From Streptomyces sp. CB09001 (GTDB lineage Bacteria > Actinomycetota > Actinomycetes > Streptomycetales > Streptomycetaceae), in the NCBI RefSeq assembly GCF_003369795.1, contig NZ_CP026730.1, positions 3,472,001-3,536,000 on the forward strand: a stretch of 64,000 nt of DNA, given 5' to 3'. Of this stretch, positions 35,003 through 42,103 are shown in pieces (within the stretch, counting starts at the first letter, position 1; every line of letters begins with the position of its first letter). A program made the translations under genes and the position numbers. The notes beneath the pieces are model-generated. The model did not search any database and had not been told where the DNA came from. It saw only the letters and a program-made list of their open reading frames with translations.

Positions 35003-35205
35003 GCGGCTTCGCGGAGCGCACCGGCGGGACGGCCCGACGCCGTACGGTGCCCACGGAACTGGCCGCCCTGGCGATGGGCGTCTCCCAGGCCACCATCCGC
35101 AAATGGGCCAGCCGCGGAAAGATCACCCGGCACGGCGGCCCGCAGCGCGCGGAGTACGACCTGGAGGAACTGCTGGCCCTGACCCGCCACGACCCCCGCG
35201 AATGA
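34999..35205 (+). CDS. Small MerR-like helix-turn-helix protein (OvmW-like partner)
   Basis: 68 residues from GTG 34999 inside the stop of the OvmZ-like gene. VPTELAALAMGVSQATIRKWASRGKITRHGGPQRAEYDLEELLAL is a complete MerR/excisionase-type helix-turn-helix with the wing. Translational coupling to the zinc-ribbon protein suggests a 1:1 complex that binds DNA. A strong hairpin follows its stop at 35281. Confidence 0.8.
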   Translation: MSGFAERTGGTARRRTVPTELAALAMGVSQATIRKWASRGKITRHGGPQRAEYDLEELLALTRHDPRE

Positions 35206-35280
35206 CCCGGGCCCGGAAAGGGCCCTCCTCTTGACCGACCGTTCCCTCAAGGACCGATCCGTGCGGGGATCGGGTCCACA

Positions 35281-35316
35281 GCTGCCCCCGCGGCCCACAC
35301 CGGCCGCGGGGGCAGC
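35281..35316 (+). terminator. Hairpin terminator after the OvmZ/OvmW-like pair
   Basis: Perfect 14-bp stem (35281-35294 with 35303-35316) around an eight-base loop, then TCGGTTTCG. Ends the regulatory block. Confidence 0.8.
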
Positions 35317-35324
35317 TCGGTTTC

Positions 35325-35355
35325 GTCAACTCCCTTATGTATAGCGGCAGTTGAC
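35325..35355. promoter_or_regulatory. Inverted repeat flanking an AT-rich promoter-like segment
   Basis: GTCAACT (35325-35331) and AGTTGAC (35349-35355) flank CCCTTATGTATAGCGGC. The AT-rich core with TATGTATAG and the position after a terminator suggest the promoter for the first biosynthetic transcript and an operator for a cluster regulator. Confidence 0.5.
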
Positions 35356-35486
35356 GACGCGGACGACAACTGTCACACTTTCTGCGGCGCCCCCATGCCC
35401 GGACGCCGCCACTTCTTCGGCGGCGGTCTCCACGGGCGGGGCCTCCCGCGGCAGGCTCTTCGCAGCCCCGCGTTCCGCACGTTCCA

Positions 35487-35537
35487 GGAGATCCGCGGCG
35501 AGTCGGCAGCACCGACCCGCCGCGGATCTCCTTTTTT
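35487..35537 (+). terminator. Strong intrinsic terminator in the leader of the first biosynthetic gene
   Basis: Outer stem of 14 perfect pairs (35487-35500 with 35518-35531), an inner stem GTCGG/CCGAC (35502-35506 with 35512-35516), then TTTTTT. It stands about 30 bases upstream of the start codon at 35568 and downstream of the promoter-like segment, so it must be read through or bypassed; a leader attenuator is possible. Confidence 0.85.
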
Positions 35538-35567
35538 CTGCCGCCCCCATTCGAGGAAGTGTGGTCG

Positions 35568-35939
35568 ATGCCTGTTTCTACCTGGACCCCCGTCGGACGA
35601 TGGACGGGTACGGTCACGCACGACGACGAGGTGGACGAGTACACGGTCGCCTTCGCCGCGGACGGTTCGCTCTCGGTCACGACGCGGAAGAGCACCGGCT
35701 ACGGCGCGTGGACCGCCGTCGGCGACGAGACCCTGGAGTTCTCCCTGCGCGAGGACTTCAACGTCGACGTCACCCAGATCAGCCCGAACGGCCACCACGC
35801 CGCGTACATACAGATCGACATCACGGCGCGCCTCACCGGGGACACGCTCTCCGGCGAGGGCAAGGCCGTCGTGCACGGTCCCGACGACGCCGTGATCTAC
35901 GCGACGGGCGCCCGGACCGAAGCGCGCAGGGTGTCATGA
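35568..35939 (+). CDS. Small lipocalin-like beta-barrel protein of the cluster
   Basis: 123 residues from ATG 35568, spaced nine bases from GAGGAA; GTG 35559 is too close. The alternating beta pattern (VGRWTGTVTHDDEVDEYTVAF, SLSVTTRKSTGYGAWTAVGDETLEF, NGHHAAYIQIDITARLTGDTLSGEGKAVV) looks like an eight- to ten-strand barrel of the lipocalin/calycin type that binds a hydrophobic ligand. No catalytic residues stand out. It overlaps the next cyclase-fold gene by ATGA. I infer a polyketide-binding or cyclase-assisting role; the family is not certain. Confidence 0.75.
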   Translation: MPVSTWTPVGRWTGTVTHDDEVDEYTVAFAADGSLSVTTRKSTGYGAWTAVGDETLEFSLREDFNVDVTQISPNGHHAAYIQIDITARLTGDTLSGEGKAVVHGPDDAVIYATGARTEARRVS

Positions 35940-36481
35940 CCACCCCGGTGCAGGCCGCGGTCCCCGCCGACCTGGCCGCCGAGGTGGCCCGGCTGTCCGA
36001 CGTCACGGCGCTCAAGGACCTCGCCGACCGTTATCTGGCCAGCCTCGACGCGGGCACCTTCGACGCGGCGTGGGCCGGCGCGCTGTTCACGGACGACGTG
36101 GAGATGACGTTCCCGGTCGGCAGCCACCGGGGCAGCGCGGGTGTCGACGGCTTCACCGCGCAGATCATGGCGCGCTGGGGCCGTACGCACCACCACGGCT
36201 CCGAGAGCACGGTCGAGGTCGACGGCGACCGCGCCGAAGTGGGCTGGAGCCTGATCGCCTCCCATGTGCACCACGGCTCGCCGCTGCCGCCGGACGCCTC
36301 CGAGTACTTCCAGCTCGGCGGCCGTTTCGCCGGTACGGCCCGGCGCACGCCGGACGGCTGGCGCTTCGACCGGCTGCGGCTGCGCATCGTGTGGACCACC
36401 GGAGCCGTACCCGCCGGTGTCACCCGGGTCGACGCGCGGACGCTCGACACCCGCGGCGGCCGCGGCACCCCCGCCCAGTAG
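35936..36481 (+). CDS. SnoaL-like/NTF2-fold protein (SnoaL_4 type)
   Basis: 181 residues. NTF2-like fold: ALKDLADRYLASLDAGTF, DDVEMTFPVGSHRGSAGVDGF, RTHHHGSESTVEVDGDRAEVGWSLIASHVHHG, and a final W/F-rich strand pair. The His pair in SHVHH is shared with the related protein at 62226. Members of this fold act as polyketide cyclases, hydroxylases (in quartromicin/anthracycline-like families) or dehydratases. Coupled to the preceding gene and 28 bases from the next SnoaL gene. Substrate unknown. Confidence 0.8.
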   Translation: MTTPVQAAVPADLAAEVARLSDVTALKDLADRYLASLDAGTFDAAWAGALFTDDVEMTFPVGSHRGSAGVDGFTAQIMARWGRTHHHGSESTVEVDGDRAEVGWSLIASHVHHGSPLPPDASEYFQLGGRFAGTARRTPDGWRFDRLRLRIVWTTGAVPAGVTRVDARTLDTRGGRGTPAQ

Positions 36482-36508
36482 CCCGATCCCAGCGAAGGAG
36501 AACCCGCC

Positions 36509-36976
36509 ATGCCCACCACGCTCACGCCGGACCAGCAGAAGGAACTCATCGAGAAGGTCTTCCACGAGGGCCTCGACCTCGGCGACCTCTCGGCCGCCGA
36601 CCGCTACCTCACCGCGGACTTCCGCAACCACGGCAGCCACGACGACTCCATGCGCGGACCGGAGGCGTTCAAGCACACCATCCGGATCCAGCAGTCCGCC
36701 TTCAGCGACATCAAGTACGAGATCCTCGACTTCATCGCCATGGGCGACAAGGCCGCCATCCGCTGGGTGATGCACGGCCGGCACACGGGCCCCTTCATCG
36801 GGATCCAGCCGACCGGGCTCCAGGTCCAGCACCAGGCGATCATCTGGTTCCGCTTCGAGGGCGACCGGATCGCCGAACGCTGGGGCATCGTCGACAACTT
36901 CGCCCTGCAGCGCTTCCTGCAGTCGGGCGGCAAGCCGGCCGGCCCCCTCACCCCGGCCGGCCGCCCCGGCGCCTGA
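36509..36976 (+). CDS. SnoaL-family polyketide cyclase/hydroxylase-like protein
   Basis: 155 residues. LIEKVFHEGLDLGDLSAADRYLTADFRNHG, GPEAFKHTIRIQQSAFSDIKYEILDFIAMGDKAAIRWVMHGRHTGPFIGIQPTG and the closing FRFEGDRIAERWGIVDNFALQ are the SnoaL ester-cyclase signature, with the usual Asp/His catalytic candidates. SnoaL closes the fourth ring of nogalonic acid methyl ester; the bacterial family also includes hydroxylases such as AclR/SnoaL2-type. AAGGAG precedes the ATG. Its exact role on an angucycline scaffold is open. Confidence 0.87.
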   Translation: MPTTLTPDQQKELIEKVFHEGLDLGDLSAADRYLTADFRNHGSHDDSMRGPEAFKHTIRIQQSAFSDIKYEILDFIAMGDKAAIRWVMHGRHTGPFIGIQPTGLQVQHQAIIWFRFEGDRIAERWGIVDNFALQRFLQSGGKPAGPLTPAGRPGA

Positions 36977-37054
36977 CCCGCCCCAGCTCCGGCGTCGGCC
37001 GCGCGCGCCGCACGGGCGCTGCCGCGGCCGGCGCCGGACCGCCGCAGAAGACAC

Positions 37055-37093
37055 ACCACGAAGCAGCACCACGAAGCAGCACGACGAAGCAGC
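37055..37093. repeat. Three 13-bp tandem repeats, with degenerate copies downstream
   Basis: ACCACGAAGCAGC at 37055-37067 and 37068-37080, and ACGACGAAGCAGC at 37081-37093. Further AGGAAGC copies run to about 37148. They fill the unusually long 184-base spacer before the deazaflavin-type reductase gene. Confidence 0.85.
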
Positions 37094-37160
37094 TGGACGA
37101 AAAAGCACCAGGAAGCAGCGCAAGGAAGCAGCTAGCGCAAGGAAGCCCAAGGAGGACGTC

Positions 37161-37562
37161 ATGCCCATCGACAGAAAAGTCGCCCGGTTCAACCGGCGGT
37201 TCGCCAACCGGTTCGTCGGCCCCCTGTTCAGCCGCCTGCCGGGCTTCGGGAAGGTCCATCACCGGGGCCGCAAGTCCGGACGGGAGTTCGCCACGCCGGT
37301 CAAACTGTTCCGGCGCGGCACGGACATCGTCATCACGCTGCCGTACGGGCCCGGCTCCGACTGGGTCAAGAACGTGCTGGCGGCGGGCGGTTGCGAGATC
37401 ACCACCCGAGGGCGCCGCATCCGGGTCACCGACCCCGTGGTCTTCACCGACGACGGCAGCACGCGCATGCCGGCCGTGACCCGCCGCATCCTGTCCCGGG
37501 TCGAGGCCACCGAGTTCCTCGCCCTGACGCCGGTGCCCGCGCCGCTGCCGGCGGGCCGGTGA
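37161..37562 (+). CDS. Deazaflavin (F420)-dependent nitroreductase-family protein
   Basis: 133 residues, the compact split-barrel of the Ddn family: VHHRGRKSGREFATPVKLFRRGTDIVITLPYGPGSDWVKNVLAAGGCEI, then DPVVFTDDGSTRMPAVTRRIL. Members use F420H2 to reduce enones, quinones or menaquinones; some act in tetracycline-like pathways. GGAGGACGTC precedes the ATG. It ends in a GTGA overlap with the flavin reductase-like gene, so the two form a redox pair. Substrate inferred to be the polyketide quinone, but this is not shown. Confidence 0.85.
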   Translation: MPIDRKVARFNRRFANRFVGPLFSRLPGFGKVHHRGRKSGREFATPVKLFRRGTDIVITLPYGPGSDWVKNVLAAGGCEITTRGRRIRVTDPVVFTDDGSTRMPAVTRRILSRVEATEFLALTPVPAPLPAGR

Positions 37563-38134
37563 CGCCCGCGCCGGTCCGGGTCGCGCTCCTCGTCGGCTCG
37601 GCCCGCGAAGGGCGGCTCGCCCCGGACGTCGCGGGCTGGTTCGCCGGTGTCGCCCGGCGGCGCGGGGACCTCGTCCTGGACGTCGTGGACGTGGCCCACC
37701 ATCCGCTGCCGTCCGACCTGGCCGCGGACGACCCCGTGGCCGCGGCGCTGCGTCCCCGGCTCGCGGGCGCCGAGGCCTACGCGGTGGTCGTGCCGGAGTA
37801 CAACCGCAGCATTCCCGGGCCGCTGAAGACGCTGGTCGACAGCTTCCAGACCGAGTGGCGGGCCAAGCCGGTCGGCTTCGTCGGCTACGGGCTCGGCGCG
37901 GCGGGCGGAGTGCGCGCGATCGAGCATCTGCGGCAGATCTTCGCCGAGTTCCACTGCGTGGGGATGAAGGACGTCGTCACCTTCCCCCGCGTGCTCGACC
38001 ACTTCGACGCCGAGGGACGGTTTCCCGCCGAGCCCGAGCGGTGCGAGGCGGCCGCCAAGCTCATGCTCGACCAGCTGATGTGGTGGGCCGACGCCCTGCG
38101 CGCGGCCAAGGCGGCCCGCCCCTACGGCTCCTGA
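37559..38134 (+). CDS. NADPH-dependent FMN reductase family protein
   Basis: 191 residues from GTG 37559, overlapping the preceding stop. Flavodoxin-like: VALLVGSAREGRLAPDVAGWF, then VVVPEYNRSIPGPLKTLVDSF with the PxYNxSxP-type motif, then GFVGYGLGAAGGVRAIEHLRQIF. The azoreductase/FMN-reductase family uses NADPH to reduce FMN or quinones. It could supply reduced flavin to the oxygenases or halogenase, or reduce a quinone intermediate directly. Confidence 0.9.
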   Translation: MTPAPVRVALLVGSAREGRLAPDVAGWFAGVARRRGDLVLDVVDVAHHPLPSDLAADDPVAAALRPRLAGAEAYAVVVPEYNRSIPGPLKTLVDSFQTEWRAKPVGFVGYGLGAAGGVRAIEHLRQIFAEFHCVGMKDVVTFPRVLDHFDAEGRFPAEPERCEAAAKLMLDQLMWWADALRAAKAARPYGS

Positions 38135-38209
38135 CCCCTCCGGCGACGCCGCGACGCCACCCGGTGCCCGCACCGCACCGCCCCGCCCCTCCCTGTCTCA
38201 GGAGACGTG

Positions 38210-39577
38210 ATGGCCGCTGTTCCCGTCCCTCTCTCCGACCTCCTCATCGCCGTTCCGACGGTGATCCTCGTCAGCCGGGCGGCCGCCCAGTTCCTGCGCC
38301 GGGCCGGTCAGCCACCGGTGGTCGGAGAGATCCTCGCCGGCATCCTGCTCGGCCCCTCCCTGCTGGGCGCGCTGTGGCCCGAGGGCCAGGCCTGGCTGTT
38401 CGGCCCGTCCGTGATCCCGTACATCGACATGCTCGGCAATGTCGGGCTGCTCGTCTTCATGTTCCTCGTCGGGCTGGAACTCGACCTCGGCGCACTGCGC
38501 GGGGACCGCAGAACCGCCCTCGCCGTCTCCCAGGCGGGCACCGCCGTGCCGCTCGTGCTGGGTGCCCTGCTGGCGCTCGGCATGTACGGCCCGCTCGCCC
38601 CGGACGGCACCGACCGGCTCTCGTTCGTCCTGTTCATCGGGGTCGCGCTCAGCATCACCGCGTTCCCGGTCCTGGCCCGCATCCTCACCGATCGCGGGCT
38701 GTACCGCAGCCGGGTGGGCGCGCTCGCCATGGCCAGCGCGGCCGTCGGCGACGTGAGCGCATGGTGCCTGCTGGCCGCCGTCGTGGCGATCGCGAACAGC
38801 GGTTCGCCCTTCGACGCCGTCACGACCGCGCTGTACGCGACGGCCTTCGCGTGCGTCCTGTTCTACGTCGTCCGGCCGCTGCTGACCCGGTGGACCGCGC
38901 GGGCCGAACGGGGTCACTCCGACGCCGTGGTGCTGGTCGTGCTGTTCAGCGGCCTGTGCCTGTCCGGATACGTCACCGATCTGATCGGTGTGCACGCGCT
39001 GTTCGGCGCCTTCCTGTTCGGTGTGGTCACCCCGCGCGGCAGCCGGCGGACCGCGACGGCGGCGATACGACTGCGTGCCTTCGCGGTGCCGGTACTGCTG
39101 CCGCTCTTCTTCGTGAGCACCGGGCTGCGGACCGACGTGTCGCTGCTGGGCGGCGGTTCGGCGCTGTGGCTGTGGGCCGGTGCCGTACTCGCCGTGGCGG
39201 GGCTGGGGAAGTGGGGCGGGGCCGCGCTCGCGGCCCGGCTGACCGGCAACGGGTGGCGCGATGCGATGTCCCTCGGCGCGCTGATGAACTGCCGGGGGCT
39301 GACCGAGCTGGTCGTGCTGGACATCGGTCTCGGCCTCGGGATCGTCGGCCCCGACCTGTTCACCGTCCTGGTGCTCATGGCCCTGGTGACCACGGCGATG
39401 ACCACGCCGGCGCTGAGCCTGATCCGCCGGAGGGCGGACGCCGCGGACGTCCCGGACGGCCCGGACGGTCCGGACGGTCCGGACGGTCCGGACGGTCCGG
39501 ACGGTCCGGACGGTCCCGGTGCACCTGAAGCCGCCGATGCGGAGAACCCCGTGCTGCAACCTGCCGAACGGCGCTGA
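38210..39577 (+). CDS. CPA2-type cation/proton antiporter
   Basis: 455 residues from ATG 38210 (GGAGAC five bases upstream; GTG 38207 is too close). About 12 hydrophobic segments; VGEILAGILLGPSLLG, FMFLVGLELDLGAL, SITAFPVLARILTD and GALMNCRGLTELVVLDIGLGLG are hallmarks of KefB/NhaP-like CPA2 exchangers. The C-terminal cytoplasmic end holds a DGPDGP repeat. Placed within a drug cluster it may help self-resistance by ion homeostasis or export; that is inference. Confidence 0.9.
   Translation: MAAVPVPLSDLLIAVPTVILVSRAAAQFLRRAGQPPVVGEILAGILLGPSLLGALWPEGQAWLFGPSVIPYIDMLGNVGLLVFMFLVGLELDLGALRGDRRTALAVSQAGTAVPLVLGALLALGMYGPLAPDGTDRLSFVLFIGVALSITAFPVLARILTDRGLYRSRVGALAMASAAVGDVSAWCLLAAVVAIANSGSPFDAVTTALYATAFACVLFYVVRPLLTRWTARAERGHSDAVVLVVLFSGLCLSGYVTDLIGVHALFGAFLFGVVTPRGSRRTATAAIRLRAFAVPVLLPLFFVSTGLRTDVSLLGGGSALWLWAGAVLAVAGLGKWGGAALAARLTGNGWRDAMSLGALMNCRGLTELVVLDIGLGLGIVGPDLFTVLVLMALVTTAMTTPALSLIRRRADAADVPDGPDGPDGPDGPDGPDGPDGPGAPEAADAENPVLQPAERR
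39454..39516. repeat. Seven 9-bp tandem repeats in the antiporter tail
   Basis: GGACGGCCC then six GGACGGTCC units encode the Gly-Pro-Asp run at the C-terminus of the antiporter. Confidence 0.9.
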
Positions 39578-39715
39578 CCTGCTCTTTCGCCATCACCGTC
39601 AAGCCCTTGCGACACTGATGGTTGGTGAATTGCTAGTTGGCATCTTGATAGATAAGCAAGTTGACGATACCTTCGCAGTACCGCACGGAGCAGTGAGGCG
39701 ATGAGGGAGAGAGCC

Positions 39716-40375
39716 ATGAACCAGGACTTCAAGAACCTCGACATGACGATGATGTTCGCGATCCACGACGCCCTGCGGCGTGAGCTGGAGCGCATCGCCC
39801 GGATCACCGCCCGGGTCGACGAGGACCCCCGGCACGTACTGAGCACCGCCGTCGGCTGGGAGCTGTTCAAGAAGTTCCTGACCGCCCACCACGTCTCCGA
39901 GGACGTCACCGTGTGGCCCCCGATGGAGCGCGCCCTGGCCGGCCGCCCGGACGAACTGGCCCTGCTGGAGGCCATGGAGGCCGAGCACGCGGTGATCGAA
40001 CCCCTGCTGGCCGACATCGACACGGCCCTCGCCGACCGGGAGTCCGGGCTGCAGCGCCTGGGGGGCCTGACCGACACCCTCGTCACGCAGCTCGGCGGCC
40101 ACCTCGACCACGAGGAGCGGGACGCCCTCGCCCTGATGGACCTCACCCTGAGCCAGGAGGAGTGGACCGCCTTCAGCGCCGAGCAGCGCACCCGCATCGG
40201 CGACGACTCCACCCGCTACCTGCCCTGGCTGCTGGACGACATCGACGCCGCCAAGGTCGCCACCGTCCTCGGCAAGATGCCCGAACCGCTGCGCCAGGCC
40301 TACGCCACCGAGTGGCGCGCCGCCTACGAGGACCTGGACATCTGGACCCCGAAGGCCGACGCCGCCCTGCGCTGA
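39716..40375 (+). CDS. Hemerythrin/HHE-domain protein
   Basis: 219 residues from ATG 39716 with AGGGAGA seven bases upstream. The HHE cation-binding pattern is present: FAIHDALRRELERI, then LTAHHVSEDVTVWPPME, then LEAMEAEHAVIEPLL and LGGHLDHEERDALAL, supplying the His/Glu ligands of a diiron site. Such proteins bind or sense O2, NO or peroxide. The C-terminus is a separate helical segment (PWLLDDIDAAKVATVLGKM). Upstream 39625-39675 is AT-rich with an ATCT-TGAT-AGAT inverted repeat. Its place among oxygenase genes suggests handling of oxygen or reactive species. Confidence 0.85.
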   Translation: MNQDFKNLDMTMMFAIHDALRRELERIARITARVDEDPRHVLSTAVGWELFKKFLTAHHVSEDVTVWPPMERALAGRPDELALLEAMEAEHAVIEPLLADIDTALADRESGLQRLGGLTDTLVTQLGGHLDHEERDALALMDLTLSQEEWTAFSAEQRTRIGDDSTRYLPWLLDDIDAAKVATVLGKMPEPLRQAYATEWRAAYEDLDIWTPKADAALR

Positions 40376-40420
40376 ACCGCGGCCGCCGTCCGCCCCGGGA
40401 CCGCCGCACCCATCCCCACC

Positions 40421-40492
40421 CCGCCAGAGACGCCCGCCCCCTTCCCGCCAGAGACGCCCATCCCCTTCCCGCCAGGGACATCAGAGACATCG
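40421..40492. repeat. Imperfect 24-bp tandem repeats upstream of the MFS exporter
   Basis: Units 40421-40444 and 40445-40468 (CCGCCAGAGACGCCC core) are nearly identical, and a third, shorter copy (CCGCCAGGGACATCAGAGAC) ends just before the ribosome site. They lie in the 127-base spacer between the hemerythrin and exporter genes. Confidence 0.75.
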
Positions 40493-40502
40493 GAGAGAAC
40501 TC

Positions 40503-41975
40503 ATGTCGCTGCAAGACCGCACCCAGGCCGTCCCCAAGGCCGCGGCACCGCCGCGGCAGGACGGCCGGCTCGGCCTCGCGCTGCTGGTCATCGCCGCAGC
40601 TCAGCTGATGCTGGTCCTCGACAACACCATCGTCGCCGTCGCCCTGCCGAGCATGCAGAGCGCCCTCGGCCTCAGCGAGTCCGGCCTCGGATGGGTCGTC
40701 ACCGCCTACGCGCTGGCGTTCGGCGGCCTGCTGCTGGCCGGCGGCCGCGCCGGTGACCTCTTCGGCCGGCGCCGGGTCTTCCGCATCGGCCTGGTCCTGT
40801 TCACCGCCGCCTCCCTGCTCGGCGGCGTGGCCCAGAACGGGGAACTGCTCATCCTGGCCCGGGTGATCCAGGGCGCGGGCGCGGCCATCGCCGCCCCCAC
40901 GGCCCTGTCACTGCTGGCCACCACCTTCGAAGCGGGCCCCGCCCGCAACAAGGCGCTCGGGGTGTACGGCGCCATGGGCGGACTCGGCTCGGTCGTCGGC
41001 CTGCTGCTCGGCGGTGTGCTCACCGAGTTCCTGAGCTGGCGCTGGGTGATGTTCATCAACATCCCGATCGCCCTGGCCGTACTGCTCGGCACCGGCGTCC
41101 TCGTCGAGGGCGACCGTGAGCGCGGCAAGGTAGACGTGCCCGGCGCGTTCGCCGCCACCTTCGGCTTCGGCGCCCTCGTCTTCGGCATCACCCGGGCCGG
41201 CGAGGAAGGCCTCGGTGACGGCCTCACCCTGATCGGCCTGGCCACCGCCCTCGTCCTGCTCGTCGCCTTCGTCGCCATCCAGCGCGGCAGCCGGGCGCCC
41301 ATGGTCCCCCGGGGTCTGCTCGCCGACCGCAGCCGGGTCGGAGCCAACCTGATCATGTTCCTGGTCGGCGCCGGCATGCTCGCCACCTTCTACTTCCTCA
41401 CCCTCTACATGCAGGTGGTCAAGGGCTACGAGCCGATGGTCACCGGCCTCGCGTACCTGCCCTTCGCACTCGGCATGGGCATCGCGGCCGGCGGTCTGGG
41501 CCCGCAGCTCCTGGCCCGGATCTCCGAGCGTGCCGTCATCTCCGTGGGTCTGGTCGTCGGCATCGCGGGCATGGTCTGGTTCAGCTTCCTGGCCCCCGGC
41601 CAGAACCCGATGGTGGCGCTGCTGCCCGCCCAGCTGATCGTCGGCCTCGGGCTCGGCATGGTCTTCGTGACCGTCACCGTCATCAGCGTCCGCGGCGTCG
41701 AACCGCAGGCGACCGGGGCCGCATCCGGCCTGGTCAACACCGCCCAGCAGATCGGTGGAGCGATCGGCCTGGCGGCGCTGGCCGCCGCCGCCACCGTGGT
41801 CACCGAGAACGAGCTGCCGGGCAGCGTGCCCGACGCGCTGACCACCGGATACTCCTACGGTTTCCTGCTCGGAGGCGGCCTGTACCTGCTGGCCCTGGTC
41901 GTCGCCCTGGTGACCGCCCCCGCGACCGCCCCCCAGCCGCAGCGCGACATGCAGCACCCCCCGGTCGCGCTGTGA
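40503..41975 (+). CDS. DHA2-type MFS drug exporter (EmrB/QacA-like)
   Basis: 490 residues with about 14 hydrophobic segments. LMLVLDNTIVAVALPSMQSALG (helix 1, motif D1 of DHA2), GGRAGDLFGRRRVFRIGL (motif A), RVIQGAGAAIAAPTALSLL (motif B) and GAMGGLGSVVGLLLGGVLTEFLSWRWVMFINIP (motif C, diagnostic for antiporters that expel drugs). Likely exports the cluster product with H+ antiport. GGAGAG precedes the ATG. It is followed by the MarR-type regulator gene, which is the obvious candidate for controlling it. Confidence 0.93.
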   Translation: MSLQDRTQAVPKAAAPPRQDGRLGLALLVIAAAQLMLVLDNTIVAVALPSMQSALGLSESGLGWVVTAYALAFGGLLLAGGRAGDLFGRRRVFRIGLVLFTAASLLGGVAQNGELLILARVIQGAGAAIAAPTALSLLATTFEAGPARNKALGVYGAMGGLGSVVGLLLGGVLTEFLSWRWVMFINIPIALAVLLGTGVLVEGDRERGKVDVPGAFAATFGFGALVFGITRAGEEGLGDGLTLIGLATALVLLVAFVAIQRGSRAPMVPRGLLADRSRVGANLIMFLVGAGMLATFYFLTLYMQVVKGYEPMVTGLAYLPFALGMGIAAGGLGPQLLARISERAVISVGLVVGIAGMVWFSFLAPGQNPMVALLPAQLIVGLGLGMVFVTVTVISVRGVEPQATGAASGLVNTAQQIGGAIGLAALAAAATVVTENELPGSVPDALTTGYSYGFLLGGGLYLLALVVALVTAPATAPQPQRDMQHPPVAL

Positions 41976-42103
41976 CCGTCCGGCGGCCCCGCCTTGTCCC
42001 CCGGGGCGGGCCGCCGGAGCCCCCGACCACAGGACCGCGGGGCGGCACACGCCACCGGATGCTCCCGGACACCGCCCGTATACTCGGGCAGGAGGTGCTG
42101 TTC

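Noticed and set aside
35395..35895. An alternative open frame starting at 35395 and running across the leader.
   Set aside because: It crosses a strong terminator hairpin, is Arg-rich in the other frame of a better-supported gene, and has no domain.
41972..42103. GTG 41972 as the start of the tandem MarR protein.
   Set aside because: The extra N-terminus is Pro/Arg-rich without family support and TTG 42104 has a much better ribosome site; kept only as an alternative.
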